Source of the DNA: JBBPZK01 sp965219175
Lineage (GTDB): Bacteria; Actinomycetota; Rubrobacteria; Rubrobacterales; Rubrobacteraceae
DNA: 64,000 bases
Direction: 5' to 3'
Assembly: GCA_965219175.1 (NCBI GenBank)
Contig: CBDCNI010000001.1
Location: 1,178,001 to 1,242,000, forward strand
This document shows, in pieces, positions 18,564 to 26,252 of the stretch. Numbering within the stretch: position 1 is the first letter of the stretch; every line of letters starts with the position of its first letter. Made by a program: the position numbers and the translations under genes. The notes beneath the pieces are model-generated. The model worked only from the letters and a program-made list of their open reading frames with translations. It did not search any database and was not told where the DNA came from.

Positions 18564-18573
18564 CGGGGAGACT

Positions 18574-19362
18574 TTGTCTTCTCCGGCCGACTTCCCGAAG
18601 AAGCGCCTCGGTCAGCACTTCCTGAAGGACCCGAACACCGCCCGGATCGTCGCTTCCGGCGTAACCCGCGCGGACGTAGTACTCGAAGTCGGACCCGGAC
18701 GCGGCTTCCTAACCACATTCCTCGCCGATAAAGCCCGGCTCGTACACGCCGTCGAACTCGACCCGGACGTGTTACCGGCTCTCCATCTCGCCGTCGAGTC
18801 TCATCCAAACGTCATGGTCCACGAGGCGGACGCCCTCACTTTCGACTACGCTTCCCTCCGCCCCGTCCCGAACCGGATGGTCGCCAACCTGCCCTACAAC
18901 ATAGCCTCCCCGCTCGTGCTTCGGATCCTCGAGGAAGTCGAGAGTGTCCGCGCTCTGCGGTTCATGGTCCAGCTAGAGGTCGCGAAAAGGATGGCCGCGG
19001 TGCGCGGGAGCAAAGACTACTCCGCTTATGCGGTGCTCGTCCAGCTCTTCGCGGTGGTGAAAGTGGCCCACAAAGTCTCGCCAAACGTTTTCGATCCCCC
19101 GCCGCGGGTACAATCGGCGGTCGTGGACGTGAAACGAAAAGAGGACGACCTGAACCCCGAAGAGTACGAGCGCGTAAAAGCTCTGGTGCTCGCCGCCTTC
19201 AGGAGCCGCCGCAAACGGCTCGCCAACAACCTCCCCGAACCCGTCCGGCGGGAGGCCGCAGTCGCCCTAACCTCTCTGGGATTCGGCCCTGACGCGCGGG
19301 CGGAGGAACTCTCCCCCGAAGGCTTCGTGGCCCTGTGGCGCAAGCTCTCGTGGGCTTTCTGA
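18574..19362 (+). CDS. rsmA: 16S rRNA dimethyladenosine transferase RsmA (KsgA)
   Basis: A 262-residue Rossmann methyltransferase with KKRLGQHFLKD, the SAM motif EVGPGRGFLT and the catalytic NLPYNIASPL. It dimethylates A1518 and A1519 near the 3' end of 16S rRNA during small-subunit assembly. TTG start with GGGGAGA upstream. Its stop overlaps the ATG of ispE. Confidence 0.94.
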   Translation: MSSPADFPKKRLGQHFLKDPNTARIVASGVTRADVVLEVGPGRGFLTTFLADKARLVHAVELDPDVLPALHLAVESHPNVMVHEADALTFDYASLRPVPNRMVANLPYNIASPLVLRILEEVESVRALRFMVQLEVAKRMAAVRGSKDYSAYAVLVQLFAVVKVAHKVSPNVFDPPPRVQSAVVDVKRKEDDLNPEEYERVKALVLAAFRSRRKRLANNLPEPVRREAAVALTSLGFGPDARAEELSPEGFVALWRKLSWAF

Positions 19363-20249
19363 TGGAAGGAATGAAGAACGGGCCGATACGGCTGCGGGCG
19401 TTCGCCAAGGTCAACTACGCGCTCGAGGTGCGAGGTCTCAGGGAAGACGGCTACCACGACATCGCCACCGTCATGCAGAGCGTCTCTCTCGCCGACGAGT
19501 TGCGAATAGAACGGGCTGGGGAAGGCTTCGATCTGGCCGTTGAGCCGCCGGAGTCGGAGACCGGCCCACCAGAAGACAATACCGTCCACCGGGCTTGGAA
19601 AGCACTCCGCGAGTTCTCCGGGCTGGAGTTGCCGGTGAAGGTCGGGCTACGAAAAAGAATACCTTCGGGGGCGGGTTTGGGCGGAGGTTCCGCCGACGCC
19701 GCCGCGTTCCTGTTGGGGATGAACGATCTCTACGACATCGGGCTCGACCTTTCGGCTTTGCGGAAGATCGGAAACCACGTCGGGGCCGACGTCCCTTTCT
19801 GCCTCTCCGGTGGAACCGCGCTCGCGGGAGGAACGGGCGACGTACTCACCCCGTTACCGCCACCGCCGCCGCACCATCTCGTCCTCGTCAAACCATCCGT
19901 ATCGGCGAACACGGGGAGCATCTATCGTGCTTACGACGAGTCAGGAGTGGAAGACGCTCCCTCCGTCGAGCCGGTAGTATCCGCCCTCCGCGCAGGAGAG
20001 TTGCCCGCTCTCGTCCGGGCTCTCGGCAACGCGCTCGCCTCCGTAACCAGGGACTTACTCCCTGAAGTAGAGCGGTGCGAACGAGACCTCCTCCGGGCCG
20101 GGGCGCTCGGTGCGATGATGAGCGGCAGCGGAAGCGCCGTCTTCGGCATCTTCGTCTTAAAGAAAGAGGCCGAAAACGCGAAGGCCATCCTGCAATACCC
20201 ATTCGTGGAAGTCTGCGAGCCGATCGATCAGGGAATGAAAACGCTATAG
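19362..20249 (+). CDS. ispE: 4-diphosphocytidyl-2-C-methyl-D-erythritol kinase
   Basis: A GHMP kinase of about 295 residues: AKVNYALEVRGLREDGYHD at the start, the ATP loop IPSGAGLGGGSADAAAFL, DVPFCLSGGTALAGGTG and the C-terminal MSGSGSAVFGIF. It phosphorylates CDP-methylerythritol in the MEP isoprenoid pathway. ATG 19362 overlaps the rsmA stop; ATG 19371 is an alternative. The tatD-rsmA-ispE run is one likely operon. Confidence 0.93.
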   Translation: MEGMKNGPIRLRAFAKVNYALEVRGLREDGYHDIATVMQSVSLADELRIERAGEGFDLAVEPPESETGPPEDNTVHRAWKALREFSGLELPVKVGLRKRIPSGAGLGGGSADAAAFLLGMNDLYDIGLDLSALRKIGNHVGADVPFCLSGGTALAGGTGDVLTPLPPPPPHHLVLVKPSVSANTGSIYRAYDESGVEDAPSVEPVVSALRAGELPALVRALGNALASVTRDLLPEVERCERDLLRAGALGAMMSGSGSAVFGIFVLKKEAENAKAILQYPFVEVCEPIDQGMKTL

Positions 20250-20686
20250 TCTCGCCCCCTGAGTCCGGTGGCGGTGGTCGTATTCCCGCGAGGTACCCTA
20301 TCTCCGTCAAAGGAGTGATCATTAGCGGTGGTAGCGTGGTGCTTCTAGAAAACGAGCGCGGAGAATGGGAACTGCCTGGCGGCAAGCTGGAGCCGGGCGA
20401 GACTCCAGAAGAGTGCCTCGCGAGGGAGATCCAGGAAGAACTCGACCTGCGTGTAGAGGTCGGGCCACTGCTGGACGCCTGGCTCTACGAGGTCCTCGAA
20501 GGAATCGAGGTGTTCGTCGTTGCCTACGGCTGTTCCGTCAGGGACCTGGCCGGTATGTCGCACAGTGAAGAGCACTCGGCTGTGGGATCTTTTGACTTGA
20601 ACGGGCTGGACCGAATAAATCTCCCGGACGGATACAAGAGGTCCATAAAGTCGTGGACTGACCATCCTGCCAACCTATCTGCATGA
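20213..20686 (+). CDS. Nudix hydrolase (start uncertain)
   Basis: The protein carries a clear Nudix box, GKLEPGETPEECLAREIQEELDL, with the catalytic REIQEE segment, preceded by the expected strand GVIISGGSVVLLENERGEWELPGG. The family hydrolyses nucleoside diphosphates linked to another group. The start is unclear: the open frame runs back into ispE without a good ATG/GTG and ribosome-binding site. CTG 20213 or a non-standard codon near 20283 would keep the whole fold, while GTG 20315 would cut the first strand. It may be translationally coupled to ispE. Confidence 0.72.
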   Translation: MRADRSGNENAIVSPPESGGGGRIPARYPISVKGVIISGGSVVLLENERGEWELPGGKLEPGETPEECLAREIQEELDLRVEVGPLLDAWLYEVLEGIEVFVVAYGCSVRDLAGMSHSEEHSAVGSFDLNGLDRINLPDGYKRSIKSWTDHPANLSA

Positions 20687-20718
20687 TCGTTGACCGTGCT
20701 GAACTTGGAGAACAGCGT

Positions 20719-20747
20719 CTGACGATTACAATCGGCTCCGGTATAAT
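20719..20747 (+). promoter_or_regulatory. Promoter of tRNA-Gln
   Basis: CTGACG and a perfect TATAAT are separated by 17 bases, and the tRNA begins 24 bases after the -10 box. This is the expected layout for a tRNA promoter. Confidence 0.6.
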
Positions 20748-20771
20748 CCTGTCGGCGCACTGGCGTCGGAG

Positions 20772-20842
20772 TGGGGCGTAGCCAAGCGGCAAGGCGCCGG
20801 GTTTTGGTCCCGGGATCGCAGGTTCGAATCCTGCCGCCCCAG
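20772..20842 (+). tRNA. tRNA-Gln (anticodon TTG)
   Basis: The 71-base sequence folds into a cloverleaf. The acceptor stem TGGGGCG pairs with CGCCCCA, the D-arm reads GCC-AAGCGGCAA-GGC, the anticodon stem is CCGGG/CCCGG with a TTTTGGT loop giving anticodon TTG, and the T-loop is TTCGAAT. U1-A72 at the acceptor end and discriminator G fit tRNA-Gln. The CCA end is not encoded. Confidence 0.95.
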
Positions 20843-20907
20843 CTACCAGCATCAGTCGCGCCGGTTGGTCGTTGGCCGAAGATAGACAAAGGAGCCTCTA
20901 AAAACCC

Positions 20908-22335
20908 ATGTCTGAGCGTCCACCGATCTTCGCCGTCGTGCTCGCGGCGGGCAAGGGAACACGGATGAAGTCGAACCGGGCGAAGGTCCTCCACACCCTA
21001 TGCGGCGTGCCGATGGTTAATTACGCTATTCAAGCAATCCGGACGCTGGCTCCCGAGAGAATCCTGGTCGTCGTCGGTCATCAGGCCGAAGAGGTTCGCG
21101 AGGCGTTGCCACCGGAGGCGGAACCTGTCGTGCAGGAGGAACAACTCGGCACCGGAGACGCGGTTAGGGTCGCCCTGGAAGCCATCGAGGAGGAGGAGGG
21201 GATCCTGCTCGTGGTGAACGGTGACGGGCCGCTTATTTCGGATGGGACGCTCGGGGAGTTGGTCGAGCGCCACGGTTCGGCGGACGTTGGGGCGACGGTG
21301 CTGGTTGCGGAGCCGCCGGATCCAACCGGGCTCGGCCGCGTGATGGAGGACGCGGGTGTCGTGAGGATCATCGAGGAGCGGGAGGCGAGTGAGGCCGAAA
21401 GAGAGATATCGCTCGTTAACCTGGGCCTCTACGCGTTCGGGCTGCCGGAGATCCGGGACGCGCTCGCGCAGGTCGAGGCGGAGAATAAGGACGGCGAGTT
21501 CTACTTGACGGACGCTTTAGAGGTGATCGGCCGTCGCAGCCGGGCCGTGACCTACCGGCTGAAGAACCTGGAAGAGGCGACCCTCGTAAACGACCGCTCT
21601 CACCTGGCGAAGGCCGAGGAGATCCTACGCCGCCGCATCCTGGATACTCACATGAGGGCCGGCGTAACGGTTCGGGACCCGCAGAGTACCCACATAGAAG
21701 CGGGCGTGGAGATCGGCCGCGACTCTGTCGTCCTGCCGAACACTTTCTTGCGCGGAAAGACGGTGATAGGGGCGGACTGCGTCATCGGTCCCTCGACGGA
21801 CCTGATGGACACGCGGGTGGACGACGGGTCGCTAGTCGAGCACTCCGTCGGTCGTGGCGCGGAAGTTGGGAGCGGGGCGAAGGTCGGTCCCTATTCGTAC
21901 CTGCGGCCTGGGACGGTTCTTGAGGCGGAGTCGAAAGTCGGGGCGTACTGCGAGGTCAAGAACACGCGGGTCGGTGAGGGGAGCAAGGTCCCGCACCTCT
22001 CCTATATCGGGGACGCGGAGATCGGACGTGGTACAAACCTGGGTGCGAGCACCATAACCGCGAACTACGACGGCGAGAACAAGAACCGCACTAAAATAGG
22101 AGACGACGTCTTTACGGGAGTACACACCAGCCTGATAGCGCCGGTCGAAGTCGGGGGCGGCTCCTACCTCGGGGCCGGGAGCGTCGTCAACAAAGATGTG
22201 CCGCCGGGCAAGTTAGCCGTCGGGATGCCGGCGCGTGCGATCCGCAACGCCCCCGGCAAAGCCAGCAAAAAAACATCCGGGAACGAGCCCGAGAGCAAGA
22301 GCGACGAAAAACCATCGAACGGGACGGAGGGGTAG
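20908..22335 (+). CDS. glmU: Bifunctional UDP-GlcNAc pyrophosphorylase / glucosamine-1-phosphate acetyltransferase
   Basis: A 475-residue two-domain enzyme. The N-terminal uridylyltransferase has VVLAAGKGTRMKSNRAKVLH, QLGTGDAV and VNGDGPLIS. From ~250 on, hexapeptide repeats form the left-handed beta-helix acetyltransferase (GVTVRDPQSTHIE, NYDGENKNRTKIGDDVF). It makes UDP-GlcNAc for the cell wall. The last ~25 residues are a charged, low-complexity tail. It is followed after 6 bases by prs, a common pairing. Confidence 0.95.
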   Translation: MSERPPIFAVVLAAGKGTRMKSNRAKVLHTLCGVPMVNYAIQAIRTLAPERILVVVGHQAEEVREALPPEAEPVVQEEQLGTGDAVRVALEAIEEEEGILLVVNGDGPLISDGTLGELVERHGSADVGATVLVAEPPDPTGLGRVMEDAGVVRIIEEREASEAEREISLVNLGLYAFGLPEIRDALAQVEAENKDGEFYLTDALEVIGRRSRAVTYRLKNLEEATLVNDRSHLAKAEEILRRRILDTHMRAGVTVRDPQSTHIEAGVEIGRDSVVLPNTFLRGKTVIGADCVIGPSTDLMDTRVDDGSLVEHSVGRGAEVGSGAKVGPYSYLRPGTVLEAESKVGAYCEVKNTRVGEGSKVPHLSYIGDAEIGRGTNLGASTITANYDGENKNRTKIGDDVFTGVHTSLIAPVEVGGGSYLGAGSVVNKDVPPGKLAVGMPARAIRNAPGKASKKTSGNEPESKSDEKPSNGTEG

Positions 22336-22341
22336 AGGCCG

Positions 22342-23334
22342 ATGCAAGACGGCTATCTTTCGCAGGCAACCGAGAAGCGTATGATGCTCTTCTCGGGTAG
22401 AGGATACCCGCAGTTGGCGGAGAGGATCGCCGATAAGCTGGACATGCATCTCGGTGAGGTGCAGCTACAAACTTTCCCGAACGGCGAAGTCTACGCTCGT
22501 TATCTGGAATCCGTGCGGGGTGCCGACGTGTTCATCATCCAGTCCTTGTGCGAGCCGGTCAATACGAACTTGATGGAGTTGCTGGTGATGATAGACGCCG
22601 CGAAAAGGGCGTCGGCCAAGAGGATAACCGCCGTTATTCCGTGGTACGCCTACTCCCGTCAGGACCGAAAGACAAAGCCGCGCGAGCCCATAACGGCGCG
22701 GTTGGTTGCGAACATGATCCAGTCTGCCGGCGCGGAGCGGGTGATGACGATGGACCTGCACGTCGGCCAGATCGAGGGTTTCTTCAGGTTCCCGGTTGAC
22801 CACCTGACCGCGATGCACACTTTCGTCGACTACTTCGTCGAGGCTGGTTTCAAGGACGCCGAAGATGCGGTGGTCGTCGCCCCGGATACCGGAGAGGTGA
22901 AGCTCGCGCACCGCCTGGCGGATCACCTGGGGCTGCCGTGGGCGATCATGAGCAAGACCCGCCGCCAGTCCGGGGAGACCGAGGTGACGCACGTTATCGG
23001 GGAGGTCGAAGGACGCCGCGCCATCCTCATAGACGACGTTATCGCCACGGCCGGGACCCTGGTCAACGCTGCCGAGCGGCTGGTCAAAGAAGGAGCCACG
23101 GAGATCCACGCCGCCGCCACCCACGGCGAGTTTTCCGGGTCTGCCTACCAGAGGATCGAAGCCTCCCCGATGGAGCAAGTGGTCGTAACCGACACACTGC
23201 CCTTGAATACCTACGAGCCGCATTCTAAGATACATACGCTTACTATCGCCCCGATACTAGCCAGCACCGTCAGGAACGTCTTTACGGACGAGTCGGTCAG
23301 CGAGGTATTTATGGGCGAGAACCAGCTTTTCTAG
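22342..23334 (+). CDS. prs: Ribose-phosphate pyrophosphokinase
   Basis: A 330-residue PRPP synthetase. It shows the GEVQLQTFPNGEVYARYLESVRG region, the PWYAYSRQDRK flexible loop, MDLHVGQIEGFF and the PRPP-binding loop ILIDDVIATAGTL. It makes PRPP from ribose 5-phosphate and ATP for nucleotide, His and Trp synthesis. The N-terminal extension of about 10 residues before RMMLFSGRGYP is slightly longer than in many homologues. Confidence 0.95.
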   Translation: MQDGYLSQATEKRMMLFSGRGYPQLAERIADKLDMHLGEVQLQTFPNGEVYARYLESVRGADVFIIQSLCEPVNTNLMELLVMIDAAKRASAKRITAVIPWYAYSRQDRKTKPREPITARLVANMIQSAGAERVMTMDLHVGQIEGFFRFPVDHLTAMHTFVDYFVEAGFKDAEDAVVVAPDTGEVKLAHRLADHLGLPWAIMSKTRRQSGETEVTHVIGEVEGRRAILIDDVIATAGTLVNAAERLVKEGATEIHAAATHGEFSGSAYQRIEASPMEQVVVTDTLPLNTYEPHSKIHTLTIAPILASTVRNVFTDESVSEVFMGENQLF

Positions 23335-23363
23335 GTTGTTTGGAGAGATTTTAGGAGTTCGAA

Positions 23364-24056
23364 GTGGCTGAGAATGTTGATGTACAGGTAAAAGAGCGCG
23401 AGGGTAGGGGCAAGAACGACGCCCGGCGCCAGAGGGCTTCGGGGATGGTTCCCGGTGTTCTCTATGGCGACGAGGGCAGCACCGCCCTCACCGTGCCGGT
23501 CAAGATCGTCGACTACACGCTTCACCGCTACGGCGACAACGCGCTTTATGACCTTGATTTCGGTTCCGGCCGCCAGACGGCCCGCGTCGTGGACGTGCAG
23601 CGCAACCCCGTGAGCGGACGTCTGGTTCACGTTGACTTCGCGCCCGTCGACATGGCCGAGCGGATAGAGGTTACGGTCCCGCTGACGGTAGTCGGTGAGG
23701 CGCAGGGGGTCGAGCAGGACGGCGGCGTTTTGCAGCAGGTCGCCTACGAGATGCAGATCGAGTCTCTTCCGGGCGAAATCCCGCAGGAGATAACGCTCGA
23801 CGTCTCGAACCTCGGGATGAACGAGAACCTGACGCTCGGGGACCTGGAGTTGCCGGAGGGTGCGATACTGCTCTCCGAGCCGGAGGACGTGGCCGTCACG
23901 ATCACCGCGCCTACCGAGATCACCGACGAGGAAATAGAAGCCGCCGGCATCGTCGAGGAAGAGTCGGACGAGACCGAAGAGGAGGCCGCCGAGCGTGAGG
24001 AAGCGTCCGAGGGTGACGAGGATGTTCCGGGCGAAGGAGCCGCAGAAGAGGGTTAA
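23364..24056 (+). CDS. rplY: 50S ribosomal protein L25 / Ctc type
   Basis: A 230-residue long-form L25 (Ctc): an N-terminal 5S rRNA-binding domain (EREGRGKNDARRQRASGMVPGVLYG) followed by the TL5-like C-terminal domain (PVDMAERIEVTVPL, LPGEIPQEITLDVSNLGMNENLTLGDL) and an acidic tail. It binds 5S rRNA in the large subunit. It sits 29 bases after prs and just before pth, the classic prs-ctc-pth order. Confidence 0.94.
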   Translation: MAENVDVQVKEREGRGKNDARRQRASGMVPGVLYGDEGSTALTVPVKIVDYTLHRYGDNALYDLDFGSGRQTARVVDVQRNPVSGRLVHVDFAPVDMAERIEVTVPLTVVGEAQGVEQDGGVLQQVAYEMQIESLPGEIPQEITLDVSNLGMNENLTLGDLELPEGAILLSEPEDVAVTITAPTEITDEEIEAAGIVEEESDETEEEAAEREEASEGDEDVPGEGAAEEG

Positions 24057-24075
24057 GCCCCCGACGGCGCGAGCC

Positions 24076-24642
24076 GTGGAAAACGAGACCGATAACGGGG
24101 GGCCATTGCGGTCCCCCGTTATCGTGGGACTGGGTAACCCCGGCCGCTCCTACGAACGAACGCGCCACAACGTAGGTTTCCTGGTGGCCGACGAACTCGC
24201 CCGTCGCCACGGCGGGAGTTGGCGGGCAAAGAAGAACGCCGAGACGGCGCCCGTGAACCTGGGTTCCGTCGCCGCAGCGCTCTTGAAGCCTAAGACCTTT
24301 ATGAACAACTCCGGCGCCGCGTTCGCGAAAACGGATACCAAAGAGTTGATCGTCATCCACGACGATCTCGACTTGCCGGCCGGAGACGTCCGGGTCAAGG
24401 TCGGTGGCGGGGCGGGCGGCCACAACGGCCTTCGTTCGATCATCGGCAGCATCGGCCCGGACTTTGTCCGGGTGCGCGTCGGCATCGGACGCCCGCCGGT
24501 CGGCATGACCGTAATAGATTACGTGCTCGGCCGCATGGACTCCGTCGTAAAAGACGCCGTCCCACGCGCCGCCGACGCCGTCGAAGCCGTGGTCGAAAGA
24601 GGCCCCGAACGAGCGATGAACGATTTCAACACCCGTCCCTGA
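24076..24642 (+). CDS. pth: Peptidyl-tRNA hydrolase
   Basis: A Pth protein with IVGLGNPGRSYERTRHNVGF, the catalytic His in that block, KPKTFMNNSG and HDDLDLPAGDVRVKVGGGAGGHNGLRS. It releases peptides from prematurely dropped peptidyl-tRNA. The start is uncertain: GTG 24076 gives 188 residues; TTG 24106 or an upstream start overlapping rplY are possible. A perfect hairpin (24091-24123) lies over this start region, so translation initiation may be affected by RNA structure. Confidence 0.9.
   Translation: MENETDNGGPLRSPVIVGLGNPGRSYERTRHNVGFLVADELARRHGGSWRAKKNAETAPVNLGSVAAALLKPKTFMNNSGAAFAKTDTKELIVIHDDLDLPAGDVRVKVGGGAGGHNGLRSIIGSIGPDFVRVRVGIGRPPVGMTVIDYVLGRMDSVVKDAVPRAADAVEAVVERGPERAMNDFNTRP
24091..24123 (+). 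other. Perfect 11-bp inverted repeat between rplY and pth
   Basis: GATAACGGGGG pairs exactly with CCCCCGTTATC around an 11-base loop, 34 bases after the rplY stop and at the likely pth start. It has no T tract, so it is not a clear intrinsic terminator. It could be a processing site, an attenuator, or simply a terminator now overlapped by the pth frame. Confidence 0.7.
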
Positions 24643-24655
24643 CCGGGAAGTCCTG

Positions 24656-25237
24656 CTAAAGGTTGGTCGGCTCTATCCACTTCTTCGCCTCGGGCGGCGT
24701 GTAGCCGGCCATTCTGTCCAGAAGCCTCTGCGGGTCTTTCTCCATGAGGACGAGCGAGCGGTGATCGGGACGAACGAAGCCTTCTTCCACGGCGGTATCG
24801 AAGAACGTGGCGAGCGGGTCGTAGAAGCCGTTTACATTCAGGAGTCCGCAGGGTTTCTCGTGGATGCTGAGTTGAGCCCAGGAGAGCACCTCCGCGAACT
24901 CTTCCAGCGTCCCGTAGCCGCCGGGAAGGGCGATGAATCCGTCGGAGAGATCAGCCATCAAGGCCTTTCGCTCGTGCATCGAACCTACTACGTGTAGTTC
25001 GGTGAGGCCGGCGTGCGCTATTTCCTTTTTGCGCAAGTCTTCCGGGATCACACCGACTACCTCACCACCCGCCGCGAGCGCCGCGTCAGCCGCTTCTCCC
25101 ATCAAGCCAACCCTCCCGCCGCCGTAGACCATCCTTAGCCCGCGTTCCGCGAGAAGTTGCCCCACGCTCTTTGCCGCTTCTGCATAGTCCTTGCGCGAGC
25201 CGTTGCTTGAGCCGCAAAATATACACACCGAGTCCAC
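24656..25237 (-). CDS. LOG family protein (nucleotide 5'-monophosphate phosphoribohydrolase)
   Basis: A 193-residue protein with the family motifs CIFCGSSNGSRKDY, YGGGRVGLMG, the MHERKALM segment and PGGYGTLEEF. LOG proteins cleave the N-glycosidic bond of nucleoside monophosphates, including cytokinin nucleotides; the bacterial substrate is often unknown. GTG start at 25237. It is convergent with pth, 13 bases apart. Confidence 0.9.
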   Translation of the reverse strand: MDSVCIFCGSSNGSRKDYAEAAKSVGQLLAERGLRMVYGGGRVGLMGEAADAALAAGGEVVGVIPEDLRKKEIAHAGLTELHVVGSMHERKALMADLSDGFIALPGGYGTLEEFAEVLSWAQLSIHEKPCGLLNVNGFYDPLATFFDTAVEEGFVRPDHRSLVLMEKDPQRLLDRMAGYTPPEAKKWIEPTNL

Positions 25238-25307
25238 CTGAAGTATTTACTCCGATCCTGCTCAACGTTCCTGAACTACACACGGGATTTTCACACACCG
25301 AGAGCAC

Positions 25308-25342
25308 GAAAAGAAAGGGACGGAGTTTTTAGGCTCCGCCCC
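25308..25342 (-). terminator. Terminator for the CHRD gene
   Basis: Read on the minus strand, GGGGCGGAG and CTCCGTCCC form a 9-bp stem with one mismatch, followed by TTTCTTTT. It lies 36 bases after the stop of the CHRD gene, as expected for an intrinsic terminator. Confidence 0.75.
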
Positions 25343-25377
25343 TCTGGTCGGGTACGTGGTTTAGAGGTGGACGTTTG

Positions 25378-26046
25378 TCAGACGGTGCGGCGGCGGGCGA
25401 TGATTCCGGCCGCTGCTCCGACGGAGATCAGGGTCGCTCCACCGAGGAGGGCTAGCGTCGTAGACGAAGGACCGCCGGTGTTCGGCATGGAGACCGCCAC
25501 GAGCTTGCCGCACTCGGCCGGGATCGAGCCATCGTACTCGCCGTTGCTGTTGAGGCCGTGCTGGACGACCACGCCGTTGGCGATGTCGCTTGCGGTGACG
25601 CCCTGTGGCAGGGTGAACGTGCGCGAGTAGCTGACGTTGCCGTTTGCATCAGCCATCGGGAAACGCTCGGCGGCCATCCCACTGTTCATGCTGACGTCGC
25701 CCTGGGTGGTAAGGGAGACCTTGATGCCACCGTAGAACGGCATTCCCTCCGCCACGGTGGTGATGCCGTCACCGTTGGCGTCGGCCGAGGCCGGTGGGCA
25801 GACGTTCTGTCCGCCGACGTGGATGTGCTGGGGATGCGGCTTGCCTGGAACGAGGCCCGAAGACTCGATGTTGACCGTTGCCTGGTTACCGTTTACCGTC
25901 ACCGTTGCGTTGCCGCTGGCGCCCGAGTTGTTGAGCGGGGCGAGCGTCGCCTGATACGTCTGGCCGCTCGACTGTGCGAAAGCCACCTGCGCGACGACTA
26001 GCGACGCGATAGCGGCGATCAACACGAATACACTTAGCTTTCTCAA
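25378..26046 (-). CDS. Secreted CHRD-domain protein with sortase anchor
   Basis: A 222-residue exported protein. I chose TTG 26046 because GGAGAAG lies just upstream and the product then begins directly with a signal peptide (LRKLSVFVLIAAIASLVVAQVAFAQ). A CHRD-like beta domain follows (YQATLAPLNNSGASGNATV, HPQHIHVG, YDGSIPAECGK). The C-terminus reads MPNTG, a hydrophobic helix and RRR, a variant LPXTG sortase signal. It is probably linked to the cell wall. The function of CHRD domains is not known with certainty. Confidence 0.8.
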   Translation of the reverse strand: MRKLSVFVLIAAIASLVVAQVAFAQSSGQTYQATLAPLNNSGASGNATVTVNGNQATVNIESSGLVPGKPHPQHIHVGGQNVCPPASADANGDGITTVAEGMPFYGGIKVSLTTQGDVSMNSGMAAERFPMADANGNVSYSRTFTLPQGVTASDIANGVVVQHGLNSNGEYDGSIPAECGKLVAVSMPNTGGPSSTTLALLGGATLISVGAAAGIIARRRTV

Positions 26047-26218
26047 TGCTTCTCCTTCTCCCACGGCTTTACCGCAGGTCCCTTTTCCCTGAACGAAACT
26101 TTCCAGCCGATGTTCCAAACGCCTCTGGTTCTGGCGTAACCTCCTCCCCTCGGTCTGCTAATTCAACCTTATAAACGACTTATACGCGCCGAAAGGTGTC
26201 CCGGATTACCCTGTGTGG

Positions 26219-26246
26219 TTGGAAGCTGTCCAGGTGCAGGTACAAT
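26219..26246 (+). promoter_or_regulatory. Promoter of mfd
   Basis: TTGGAA and TACAAT are 16 bases apart. The expected transcription start falls on the GTG at 26253, so the message may be leaderless. Confidence 0.5.
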
Positions 26247-26252
26247 ATTCGG

